A program made the translations under genes and the position numbers. Positions 1-8,368 of a stretch of 34,643 nucleotides of DNA are shown here, one piece after another (within the stretch, counting starts at the first letter, position 1; each line of letters starts with the position of its first letter). This DNA comes from Antrodiella citrinella (taxonomy: Eukaryota > Basidiomycota > Agaricomycetes > Polyporales > Steccherinaceae), in contig SGPM01000296.1 of assembly GCA_004802725.1 (NCBI GenBank), forward strand, positions 1 through 34,643, written 5' to 3'. The notes beneath the pieces were generated by a model, which did no database searches, was not told the origin of the DNA, and was given only the letters and a program-made list of their open reading frames with translations.

Positions 1-338
1 TAGAAACAATGTCGTATTGCAGAATGAGGAGGAACACTACAGTGACACTGGGAAGGAACGCGACGCGTCGACGTGACGCGTCTTGACAGCGAAGGAACGA
101 TCACGTGGGGAACACCCACACCCGGTCAGACGAAACTCACCAGACGTTCTACCGTAGTCGGTGCCCTCAGTTCTTTCATTCTCCGACCGGGTAGATCCGT
201 CTGGTACCGAGACTAAGTTTATTGACCAGGGGATATAGAAGCTCCAGAAGCCGGTTCCGAGTCCGAACGTGCTGAGCCTGAGGACCAGTGCCACGATGCG
301 TCTGACGTTGCTTGATAACCACCACAGCACATTGCAAC

Positions 339-458
339 TTCACCTATAGATGTACAATTTATACATAGGCCGAACTCTACAAGCTGAACATTGAACCACC
401 AGTTTACAGCTGGTTGCAAAACGATGTGCCTGCTGGGAAATTTAGAGGTCCGACAAGC
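339..458 (+). pseudogene. C-terminal remnant of orphan small-protein family (copy C)
   Basis: Reading from 339 to the TAG at 456-458 gives a short peptide whose last part, VPAGKFRGPTS, matches the C-terminal motif of the two other family copies in this window (LVPPGNFRGSC in the copy at 1443-1901 and LVPPGSFNGTW in the copy at 7151-7618). A preceding FTYRCTIYT stretch lines up with FTVTTCTLT of the 7.2-kb copy at almost the same spacing (29 against 30 residues). An in-frame TAG at 366-368 interrupts it, and no N-terminal half was found upstream in any frame. I read it as a decayed fragment. The match is short, so confidence is moderate. The function of the family is unknown. Confidence 0.4.
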
Positions 459-569
459 TAGCCCAAGCCCGCACCGACCTGCCAGAGGTCGGCATCATCT
501 GCCGGATTTACTCCGCTTCATTTTCCGAACCCATGTGAGACCACATCGTTTTGCAATTGCAACCAGCTG
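407..569. repeat. Imperfect inverted repeat
   Basis: The 22 bases at 407-428 recur as a reverse complement at 542-569, where the arm carries a 6-base insertion (caattg) next to TTGCAA. The arms are separated by about 113 bases. The left arm lies inside the copy C remnant and codes for its SWLQNDV segment, so the right arm is an inverted copy of gene-derived sequence. Confidence 0.7.
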
Positions 570-1442
570 TCTCAGACAATCTTGAGTCTTGGCCGCACGC
601 TCCAATACAATATGTCCGTCTGTGCGAGGGCTCCTAGTACTTCCTTCGAGTATCCCTCGCCCAGCACAACGTCCACGACTGCTCTCGAGTTTGCGATCTT
701 TAACACTCGACGCCACATCGTAGTCCATGACGCGGGCGATTCCGAATGTGCGTATCGGTTCCTGGTGGATGCAGCAACGTATGAGTTTCTTGACCAAAGG
801 CAGCGGAGCGGAAAGGAGAGTGGGTATAACTTATTATTTACCTTCCAAAGTGGTCTTCCTCACCCCCGCGTCATCGTTCGAGATCGATGCATGCAGGAAA
901 GCCTGCTGGTAAACGTCGAGCGTGAGGATGGAGGGGCCGAGTGACGGGATCAGCGATGCGTCTAGAGTGTACTATTCTCGAGGCATCGTGAATGTGCTTC
1001 GAGCAACGGCGTGATATTGCCTAGAAGAAACAATGCGAGAAAGAACAAAGTCTTCGGGTTTATAGAGGTATCTGCAGTATCGATATCTGTGGTGAACTAG
1101 GTCGCAGTAGTGTTGGAATCTATGAAACGTTCTGGCGTGTTCATAATGTTCTACAGCTGAGTTCGAAATTATCCGATGAGGATGCATCCCTGCATCACTA
1201 TAACTTATCGAGACCGACTCGGGAGCCAGTGAGCACTTATATTTCAATATCAAGACCTGAGTTCGTAGGTCTGCGACGACATGAAATGGAGCAGTATTCA
1301 GCGAAGACGCCTCCATCACTATATCTACGCAAAAGCTACGCCGACGGGGAAAACTGGTAGTAATGAGCCCTGTGGGCAAATCAGCTGAAGGGACCTGCGT
1401 CGGATGAAAGCCTCGTAACTCACGACTTGATGGATGGATTTC
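459..1442. other. No supported gene (3' flank of copies C and A)
   Basis: Open frames of up to 135 codons occur on both strands here, but none shows a recognisable motif, a plausible splice pattern or similarity to neighbours. Apart from the right arm of the inverted repeat at 542-569, I see nothing I can name. Confidence 0.5.
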
Positions 1443-1901
1443 CTAAACGTCCATCCTTACGCAGCTGCCCCTGAAATTTCCCGGAGGGACAAGGCCGGCT
1501 TGAGTACACTGGGACCACCAAGTGAATATAATCGTTTGATTGGTGCTGAGGAAGCGGATAGTGACATCCTGCAGGTTGAAGTGGATGTCGAACGTCCCTG
1601 TCTTGGGAAAGACATTGGGGATGTAGCCACCCTGAGCGGAGGCAGCACCCGAGATCCAAGCCGCACAGTTGCCCGATCCGTAGATCGACCCGATGGTGAA
1701 GGTGAATTTACCGTTGCTGGCGTAGGCGCGGAAGGAGCCCGCGTTCGCGACGACGTTCACCACGTCTGTGAGCTCGGGATAAGCCTCGACGGATTTGGAC
1801 CAGAAGTCGTTCGCATCTGTGGTAAAGGGGTTAGATGTACAGGCAGAATAAACATGCGAAGAACGAAACTGACCAACGCGTTGGAGGTCGAGGGTGGTCA
1901 T
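1443..1901 (-). CDS. Orphan small protein, intact copy A (133 aa after splicing)
   Basis: Exons 1901-1874 and 1816-1443. The reading frame is open straight through (152 codons), but the first 30 codons contain a 57-nt intron (donor GTCAGT, branch-like CTAAC, acceptor ACAG). Removing it aligns the protein with the paralogue at 7151-7618, which has an intron at the same place and phase: MTTLDLQRV-DANDFWSKSVEAYP against MASVNLQTV-APNQFFPKAVEAYP. The rest is beta-prone, with aromatic and glycine residues, and ends in LVPPGNFRGSC. I see no signal peptide or membrane segment. The ATG at 1901 has A at -3 and lies 142 bases below a TATA box. An out-of-frame ATG at 1948 in the leader has a poor context. 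I do not recognise the family, so no function is proposed. Confidence 0.6.
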   Translation of the reverse strand: MTTLDLQRVGQFRSSHVYSACTSNPFTTDANDFWSKSVEAYPELTDVVNVVANAGSFRAYASNGKFTFTIGSIYGSGNCAAWISGAASAQGGYIPNVFPKTGTFDIHFNLQDVTIRFLSTNQTIIFTWWSQCTQAGLVPPGNFRGSCVRMDV

Positions 1902-2042
1902 GTTTGTTCAGGATAAGATGTAGGCGATCTACACTCGTCGCGACCATTGAGCTATATCACTGATGTGAGAGGGATCGCAATACGTACCAAAGAGACAGTG
2001 GAATGACTCTGAGTTGCACAAGTGCTACGTGAAGCCCGAATC

Positions 2043-2049
2043 TTTTATA
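2043..2049 (-). promoter_or_regulatory. TATA box for copy A
   Basis: TATAAAA on the minus strand, 142 bases upstream of the ATG at 1901. The leader that follows shares a stretch (AGAGT-TTCC-TGTCT-TTTGGTA) with the leader of the paralogue at 7.1 kb. Both leaders contain GT...TATAG pairs that could mark a 5' UTR intron (1987-1953 here, 7084-7143 there). Confidence 0.5.
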
Positions 2050-2212
2050 CCTCGCCCATAAGGGGTTCGTTGGCTGTACCCACAGCTTGCAATGCCTGGT
2101 CATACTTTGACATGAGTAAACATGAGAGCAATGGCAAGAATTGGGGACCTTACGATGCATGGAAGAACAGGCTCCCAAGTTCTCAAGGTCTGGTGTTGTC
2201 TTCCTCCGGACA

Positions 2213-2725
2213 TCCCAGCTCTGCAGGGTAATGTCAGAATATGAGAAGTAGAATGGAACATGACTCAGTCTGTAGGGTGCATCTGGGGAGCTCTGTATAT
2301 GTTGACCTTGCTAAGTGGGCAAAAAATCGACCACGGTAGAACAGAGGGGTCACTGGATACCCAGAGTGCCTCAAATTATCTCCAAATAGCGTAGACCGTT
2401 AGTAGAAGAGATTTAATACCTCGCATACAGGGTCACGTAGAACATTTCCAAGCCACGATACCACTCGGAGAGCGAGTCGCTGTACTGTGTACACCTCTTG
2501 CAGAAATGACCTTGTCGACGATAACGAGACTCATGATAGAGTGGACAAATGAAAACAGTTTCCGAAACGGTCTAGAACGGTCGCATGTTGACGTTGTATA
2601 GGGCCACACCACACCCAAAGAGCAAACTATCGCCAAGCAAAACTGCCACGATGGACGCACCCGCGCAGTATGCACATTCAATGGTAGGCGTACGCCGCGG
2701 CAAGGGTTGAAGACATTACTCATCT
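2213..2725. repeat. Diverged tandem duplication, unit 1
   Basis: This stretch matches 2749-3530 in the same orientation. Shared blocks include GCTCTGCAGGGTA at the left edge, AACAGAGGG-TCAC-GGATAC, TACCTCGC-CAGG-TCACGTA, GAGCGAG-TGCTGTAC, a CCTTGTCG block, GAAAACAG-TCCGAAACG and GCGTACGCC-AGGGTTGAAGAC at the right edge. By eye roughly two thirds of positions agree. No convincing protein is encoded. A minus-strand frame (2744-2433) shares a short similar peptide with unit 2 (RSRPFRKLFS against RSKTFRSLFS), which may reflect a decayed gene. Confidence 0.65.
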
Positions 2726-2748
2726 CCAGATACCCCAGCAACATATTC

Positions 2749-3530
2749 GGCTCTGCAGGGTACGTCAGAACATGTCATCTTCAAAGAAATAGATTGGAAC
2801 GTGACTTGAAGTTTGAGCGCGGCACATTTCGGGAGTTCTGCATATGTTAGTTTTTACTAAGTGAGCGAAAATTGGACTATGCAGAACAGAGGGTCACCGG
2901 ATACTCAGAGACACATAGCGCCTCAATTTACCCCCAAATGGCATAGACATCTAGGCGAAGAGGTTCCATACCTCGCGTGCAGGATCACGTAAGACATTCC
3001 AAGGTCATCGGTGAGCGAGTTGCTGTACATCCTCTTGCGGGAGCGGCCTTGTCGGCGTACAGCTGAATCCCTTAAGAGAACGTGATACGTATTTAGTGAC
3101 GGGAACTAAGAGGTGGCAGACGTCGACCGGTCGCAGCGGCTCAGTAACCTTGATAGCTGCTCCGAGTCGACAATAAGTCTGTATCCCATGATAGTGAACA
3201 TGTTGATATGCCTGCAAGACATACTAAGAATAAAAGGGTCTCATTCGAGGACAGTTCAAGGACGCACTTACGGGTCCGAGGGATCCAGTAGCGGCGGTTG
3301 TGCATTCGAGAGTTAGTCGACGAAAACAGGCTCCGAAACGTTTTCGAACGCATATCGACGACGTCCTACTCCTCGTTAGCTTGCTCCAAGTGAAAGTGCC
3401 ACGGCTCGAGTCGGGAGTCGATGGCCCATATCCGAGCAGTCAAAACATTTGTCGCAAGTGTTATATCCGCAATATGCACCTCAGTATACGTAGCTGGGAA
3501 TAGCGTACGCCAGGGTTGAAGACCTCAACC
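2749..3530. repeat. Diverged tandem duplication, unit 2
   Basis: This is the second copy of the unit at 2213-2725. It is longer because about 230 bases (roughly 3065-3300) have no counterpart in unit 1, either inserted here or deleted there. The order of shared blocks is the same in both units. The substitutions are scattered, which suggests an old duplication. Confidence 0.65.
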
Positions 3531-3901
3531 AGGTAAAACACAGCTCTAAATCTCCAGCTTGTCAAGGTGCGAAGTCGGAAGTCCAGGGTCGTGGCAAATG
3601 CAGCACTCACGTGTGGCCACATCGCTACACATCCTTCTGCCATCTTCACAACATCTCCTGGTATGGACGTCGATATGCCAGAACGTGTTTAATAGGTGTT
3701 CCAACTTCCCAAAGGACGAGGAGGAGGACGAAGCACAAGGAGATAATCCGGCTGCGGGATCAAATGGTTGCCGTGTTCGCATTTGGTAACCGACCTTCAA
3801 AGCTTCATGCTCTTGAACCACCTTGTTTAAACAGACTCCAAACGAAAAGCACGCTACTCTCTTCCCACCACGCTCGTAACACGAAAAATAGCATTGGAGA
3901 A
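3531..3901. other. No supported gene; 5' flank of the aldehyde dehydrogenase
   Basis: This lies between the tandem duplication and the aldehyde dehydrogenase start. I see no clear TATA box and no coding exon. It presumably contains the promoter of the downstream gene. Confidence 0.4.
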
Positions 3902-6277
3902 ATGCAGCCTACACTACTCGATGATATTCCGAAGGTGCGAGCATTTCTTTGCATAATACTTTGGATGCACACCAACATTGTCCCAGCTACGAGAGGAGCT
4001 ACTCCAGGGCTTCATGTCGGGAAAGATGAGACCCATCCCGTATCGAAAGGAGCAAATTGCGAAGCTGGCGTATATGGTTCAAGACAACATTGACGACTTC
4101 AGAGCGGCGTTAGCTTCGGACTTGGGTCGTAATGAGCTTGAAGCAGACTTGTACGTCCCTCGATGGTTTTCTTCGCAGTTCCATGTGTAATGACGTGTCT
4201 CTTGCAGCTTGGATATTCAGCCCACTCTTAACGAGATATTGCTTGCTCACAAGAATGTCGAAAAATGGAACACGCCCGACAAAGTCCCTTTCAGTGTCAA
4301 CTGGTTCGCTATGAGCCCCTCCATTCGCAAGGATCCCAAAGGCGTCGTCTTGATCATAAGTCCTTTCAACTTCCCAATGCTTCTCATTCTGGGACCTCTG
4401 GTGAGTTGTGATAACTTCAGCTTGCGACGCGTTAGCTAATCTCCTGTCAAAGGCTGGCGCGTTCGCTGCTGGATGTACCGTGGTCCTCAAATCTTCAGAG
4501 CTGTCTCCCAAAGTTTCTGGCGTCATCGCAAAGTTAATACCGCAATACTTTGACCCTGACGTGTGCAGGGTGGTTATAGGGTCCATCGCCGAGAGTACGA
4601 AGGTTCGTATCCCATCTATCTACCGCTTCCTATGACCTACTCATGTTTCCCAGCTCCTCGAGTTGCCTTGGGATCACAGTAAGTCCAAATGTCAATAGTC
4701 AGCTAGAAGACACACCCTCATAAGAAGTGTTAGTTCTATACACTGGTAGTGGCCGTGTAGCACGAGTCATATTGACCGCCGCTGCCAAGACCCTTACATC
4801 CGTCACTACTGAGGTACGTCCCTGCATAACCACCCGTATAACCGCTCACAATTTCTTCAACAGCTTGGAGGCAAGTGCCATTAGCATGTACTTGACCAGT
4901 CAAATGACAGTGTATGCAGGCAAAAACCCTGTCGTTCTAGATCCTAAGATGGACCTCAAGCTTGCGGCTCGAAGAATTTTGTGGGGGAAGTTCACCAACT
5001 GCGGTCAAGTAGGTCGTGTGACCTTTCTAAAAGAATGTGACTCACTTTCGCAGATATGTGCATCACCAGATTACCTCCTTTTGCCTCAAGAAATACATGA
5101 GGAATTCATCAAAGAGCTTCTCGATGTGTGAGTTCAACACCACTATGTTCGTCCCTCATAGGCTTGCTGACAGTCTTTTACAACAGATACGCTGAGTTCT
5201 ACCCTGAAGGTGCAAAGAACTCGGACTCCTACGCACGCATGGCTACGCAATCACACGCTGAGAGGATGCAACGCCTTATCTCCCAGACCAAGGGTAAAAT
5301 TATTATTGGCGGCGATACAGACGTCGAAAACCGCTTCGTCTCACCGACGATCGTCACGAACGTCTTGAACGATGACGTGTTGATGGAGGATGAGCTATTT
5401 GGGCCTATCCTTCCTATCCTCACAGTGAAGAATGAAGACGAAGCTATTCAGTTCATTAATCGGAGGCGAGTATTTACTTGGACTAGACATAATGTTCCTT
5501 GTTCGCTCATCTTGTGTTCAGAGATCATGCGTTAACCATATATGTCTTCTCGGAGGACGCTGCATTCAGATCCAAAGGTTGGTCTGTTGCTGTATAAGCG
5601 TGCAATGATACTGACTCTAGTCCAGTCTACGACAACACGCGTAGCGGAGCTGCCATTGCGAATGACGTGGTGATCTATCACAGTAGTATGTACACACGGG
5701 TCACTGTCTTTCGGTCTGCTGACTCATGTCCTGCGCCTTGTCAGCTACTGGACTTCCCTTCGGCGGCATTGGACCTAGTGGATGTGCGTCATTATGATTG
5801 CTACGATGTCTGTCTTTCATTTATCTTTATACGTCACAGCTGGCGGAGCCACCACTGGGAAGTTCAACTACGACATTTTCACTCATCTTCGCGCGTCATT
5901 AGTCGGTCGTGCCTTGTGCGTATCTTCTCCAACGATGTTCGTCCGGCTACTGATTGTGTGCTACTACCCTCCAGGGTTGACAAGATCCTTCTCAAAAATC
6001 GTTACCCTCCACACACTGTATGTATAACACCCCTCTCTTCTACGGCTTGAGTTAACCTTTCGTCTCGCAGGCCGCAAAAGCCAAGGCACTGGCGTTTGCG
6101 ATGAACCAGAAGTTCCCTCCTCGTCCAAAGTCTCTTCGGGCGCTCTCTAACGGAGTGGTGAAACTTGCTAAAACCAACAGGTGGCGTCTCTGGTTTGCTG
6201 TCGCGATGCTAGCTGCTGTCGCGTCTGCTGCGGCGAGACTTACCAACCTCCGGTCTTTGTTCGCAGCGACACCGTGA
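3902..6277 (+). CDS. HFD1: Class-3 aldehyde dehydrogenase, membrane-anchored (fatty aldehyde dehydrogenase type)
   Basis: NAD(P)-dependent oxidation of aldehydes to acids. The ALDH3 pattern is clear: SPFNFP, the general-base Glu in TELGGKNP (E215), the nucleophile Cys in GQICASPDY (C249), ELFGPILPI and GLPFGGIGPSG. The last 30 residues contain a hydrophobic helix (about 494-514, WRLWFAVAMLAAV...), as in fatty aldehyde dehydrogenases anchored to ER or mitochondrial membranes. Sixteen exons: 3902-3934, 3987-4150, 4208-4400, 4453-4602, 4654-4678, 4734-4813, 4864-4870, 4920-5008, 5054-5127, 5187-5465, 5522-5577, 5626-5685, 5745-5783, 5840-5915, 5975-6017, 6071-6277. All phases close, giving 524 aa. 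Exon 7 is 7 nt. The introns at 4871-4919 and 5466-5521 begin with GC. The gene symbol follows the yeast fatty aldehyde dehydrogenase; the substrate is inferred from the membrane tail. Confidence 0.9.
4864..4870 (+). other. 7-nt microexon of the aldehyde dehydrogenase
   Basis: CTTGGAG lies between a GT-AG intron (4814-4863) and a GC-AG intron (4871-4919). It supplies Leu, Gly and the first base of the next Gly in the catalytic motif T-E-L-G-G-K-N-P. Joining exon 6 directly to exon 8 would shift the frame into a stop within eight codons, and no other splice choice keeps the motif. Confidence 0.8.
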
Positions 6278-7026
6278 ACGGCGTGCACTAAGGTGTGACT
6301 GCTTGCTGAATAAGTTTTTATTGCTGGATGTTCGTGTTCTATCTTATCACCTTGTACATTACCTGGAAGCTTGGAATGTTGCTGAATATGACTGTTTTTT
6401 TTGTGTTTTGTCTACTCTTAGTTCTCACCGCACATATTCGCAGTCTCACCGAGTCGTATAATTTAGGTGCGATCAGTCTTTTCATCCCAAGTTACGTACC
6501 TCATCTAACGCCCATTCGTAGCGTCAGTGAGAGAATCCTCTCTATATGAAGCTGAATTGGACCTGTGCAATTCATGAATGTGGCGTCCTCTTGACCTGAG
6601 TCATGGAAGCCTCAGCATCCCAGATTTGCATAAGGGTCTACATATAAGTACTGTGAGAAGGATTTTGTACAAACTCTCTTCAAGCTCCGGTACGTCGTTC
6701 TGCAGTATTCGCTGAAATGTCTGACTTGGAGAATGTTTAGTAACGATGAGAGTCTCTAAGCTTCGGAACGAATGATAGGACGACGACGCCCGATCTCCGA
6801 GTCTTTAACTCTCTGGGTACATCATGCTTGCTGAGTAGCTTCTATCAATCCAGTCGTACTCAAGTCTCTATTGCTGCCGTGAACACTTACCGGACATTCA
6901 CATCCCGGAGGGATCTGCTGGTGAGAGGTCTTTTCTTCGTTCTTCATGTCAGGCTCAATCCGATTTGCCCCGTTTCTAGGCTGAAATGCGATGATTATTA
7001 CATGTTGCCGCATGATCTTAGAAAGA
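6278..7026. other. Intergenic region, no gene seen
   Basis: This is the 3' flank of the aldehyde dehydrogenase and the 5' flank of orphan copy B. Short open frames here lack motifs and splice support. Confidence 0.45.
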
Positions 7027-7033
7027 TATAAGG
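7027..7033 (+). promoter_or_regulatory. TATA-like box for orphan copy B
   Basis: TATAAGG lies 124 bases upstream of the ATG at 7151, close to the TATA-to-ATG distance in copy A (142). The transcribed leader between box and ATG resembles that of copy A. Confidence 0.4.
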
Positions 7034-7150
7034 CATTCCTGCCAAGCTCGGGGGGGCACTGAGAGTTGTTCCCTTGTCTTTTGGTATGTACATGGCCCTG
7101 CAGTACGTTCCGAGGCGAGCGGGCTTACATTGCATGTATATAGAACTATC

Positions 7151-7618
7151 ATGGCCAGTGTCAATCTGCAGACTGTCGGTTAGTCGCACCACAAAGGGTC
7201 CGACCGTGGTATGCAAATGCTGACCCATGATCACCGACCACAGCACCCAACCAATTCTTCCCCAAAGCCGTCGAAGCCTACCCTCATCTAGCTTCCACGA
7301 TCAAAGCCGTCTCCACCGGCAACATCCTCGTGAGCGCGAGCCAGTGCAAGCTCAACTTCGTCCTCGACAACATCTCTGGCGTGGCGGAATGCACAAAATG
7401 GACTACCGGCGCTGCCAACAATGCGCGGAAGTCCGATCCCCGGATGCCTCCCCAGGCAAGGCTTGTTCAGCGTCGTGTTCACTGTAACGACGTGTACGCT
7501 CACTGTCCAGGATAATTCGGCCATGATGCTGTGTATCTATAAGGGTACGGGGTATCAAGCTGACTTGGTCCCGCCGGGATCGTTCAATGGCACATGGGTC
7601 AGGAACGATTCTGGGTGA
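7151..7618 (+). pseudogene. Orphan small protein, frameshifted copy B
   Basis: Exons 7151-7178 and 7244-7618, with a 65-nt intron (donor GTTAGT, branch CTGAC, acceptor ACAG) at the same position and phase as in copy A. Shared blocks with copy A are VEAYP, TGAA against SGAA, and LVPPG-F-G at the C-terminus. Exon 2 is one base longer than in copy A (375 against 374), and the frame breaks near 7421-7430. Both sides keep good similarity, and the second frame runs to the TGA at 7616-7618. This is either a very recent inactivation or a one-base sequence error; without the extra base the protein would be about 133 aa, like copy A. The function is unknown. Confidence 0.55.
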
Positions 7619-8368
7619 TGAAGTTTTGTGAGTCCTCTTCCGGATGTCTTCAAGGCCGAGCAACCGAATGCAAGTCTAACTTTACGTTGTAAACATTGCA
7701 GCACTTCGTTCGCAAGGACCAGTAGCTCTTCTGTTTGCTTTTGAGGCGGAGACACGTTGCGCCACACATAGATACTCCATAGCTTGAGCGTGAGTCCACT
7801 GTTCTTGCTCTATGCAGCTGGGGCGCCCAAATCAAGCTACCCAAGTGTTTCCTGTAACATGGCTGTTCTCGACTTGCAGTATGTGTGTTTCGACCCTCGC
7901 CACCGTGACAGTAAGCACACCGTAAGCAGACTCCGAGAATTGACGACAACGTTTAGCATCTGATTGCGAGAGACAGATGTAAGAGGCGGGATGGTTGGGG
8001 TAGGGGTAGGGGTGATACGGACACGGTTGAATCTGTATACTGTTATCAGACCAGAAAAGGTATGCAGGACAGTCCGGGATATGCAAAAGTTATGGATGAT
8101 TGGGGCAACAGGATATATGGAAAAAATGCAGCGCGGTATGTAAATATTGACTTGGTCTGAACCCTGGAAGAGATGGAGGGAGAGCAACAGTAGCAAGTGA
8201 CAAGTATACGAAAGGATGTTGAAGGAGATGTATAGGTTTACAAGATGTACCAAGTCCACCGTCGTGAAAAAATGAAAGAATAAAAAGGAAAGGAAGGGGA
8301 GAAGGTATAAGTATGCAACATGGAACGGATGAATAGTGATATTATGCTAGGTTAACCGTAGCGCGACA
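7619..8368. other. Convergent 3' flanks of copy B and the PAK-like kinase
   Basis: No gene is supported. The longest open frame (8259-7837, minus, 140 codons) is rich in low-complexity His, Leu, Ser and Pro and has no motif. The stretch contains the G-run cluster at 7988-8012. Confidence 0.45.
7988..8012 (+). other. G-quadruplex-type motif
   Basis: Four runs of guanine occur at 7988-7990, 7997-8000, 8003-8006 and 8009-8012, with loops of 6, 2 and 2 bases. This fits the usual pattern for an intramolecular G-quadruplex. It lies between two converging genes, so on the minus strand the C-rich complement is downstream of the kinase stop codon. Confidence 0.5.

Noticed and set aside
972..1379. Minus-strand open frame of 135 codons
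   Set aside because: No recognisable motif or splice partner; it lies in the 3' flank of copy A.
1434..1916. Plus-strand open frame of 160 codons
   Set aside because: It is antisense to orphan copy A, whose minus-strand reading has a paralogue, a conserved intron and a TATA box.
4814..4919. Reading straight through this stretch as coding sequence of the aldehyde dehydrogenase
   Set aside because: It would insert 33 unrelated residues into the ELGGK motif, while splicing with the microexon restores the motif exactly.
7837..8259. Minus-strand open frame of 140 codons downstream of the kinase
   Set aside because: Low-complexity composition, no motif, no promoter and no similarity to anything in the window; the G-run cluster creates its Pro/Thr repeat.
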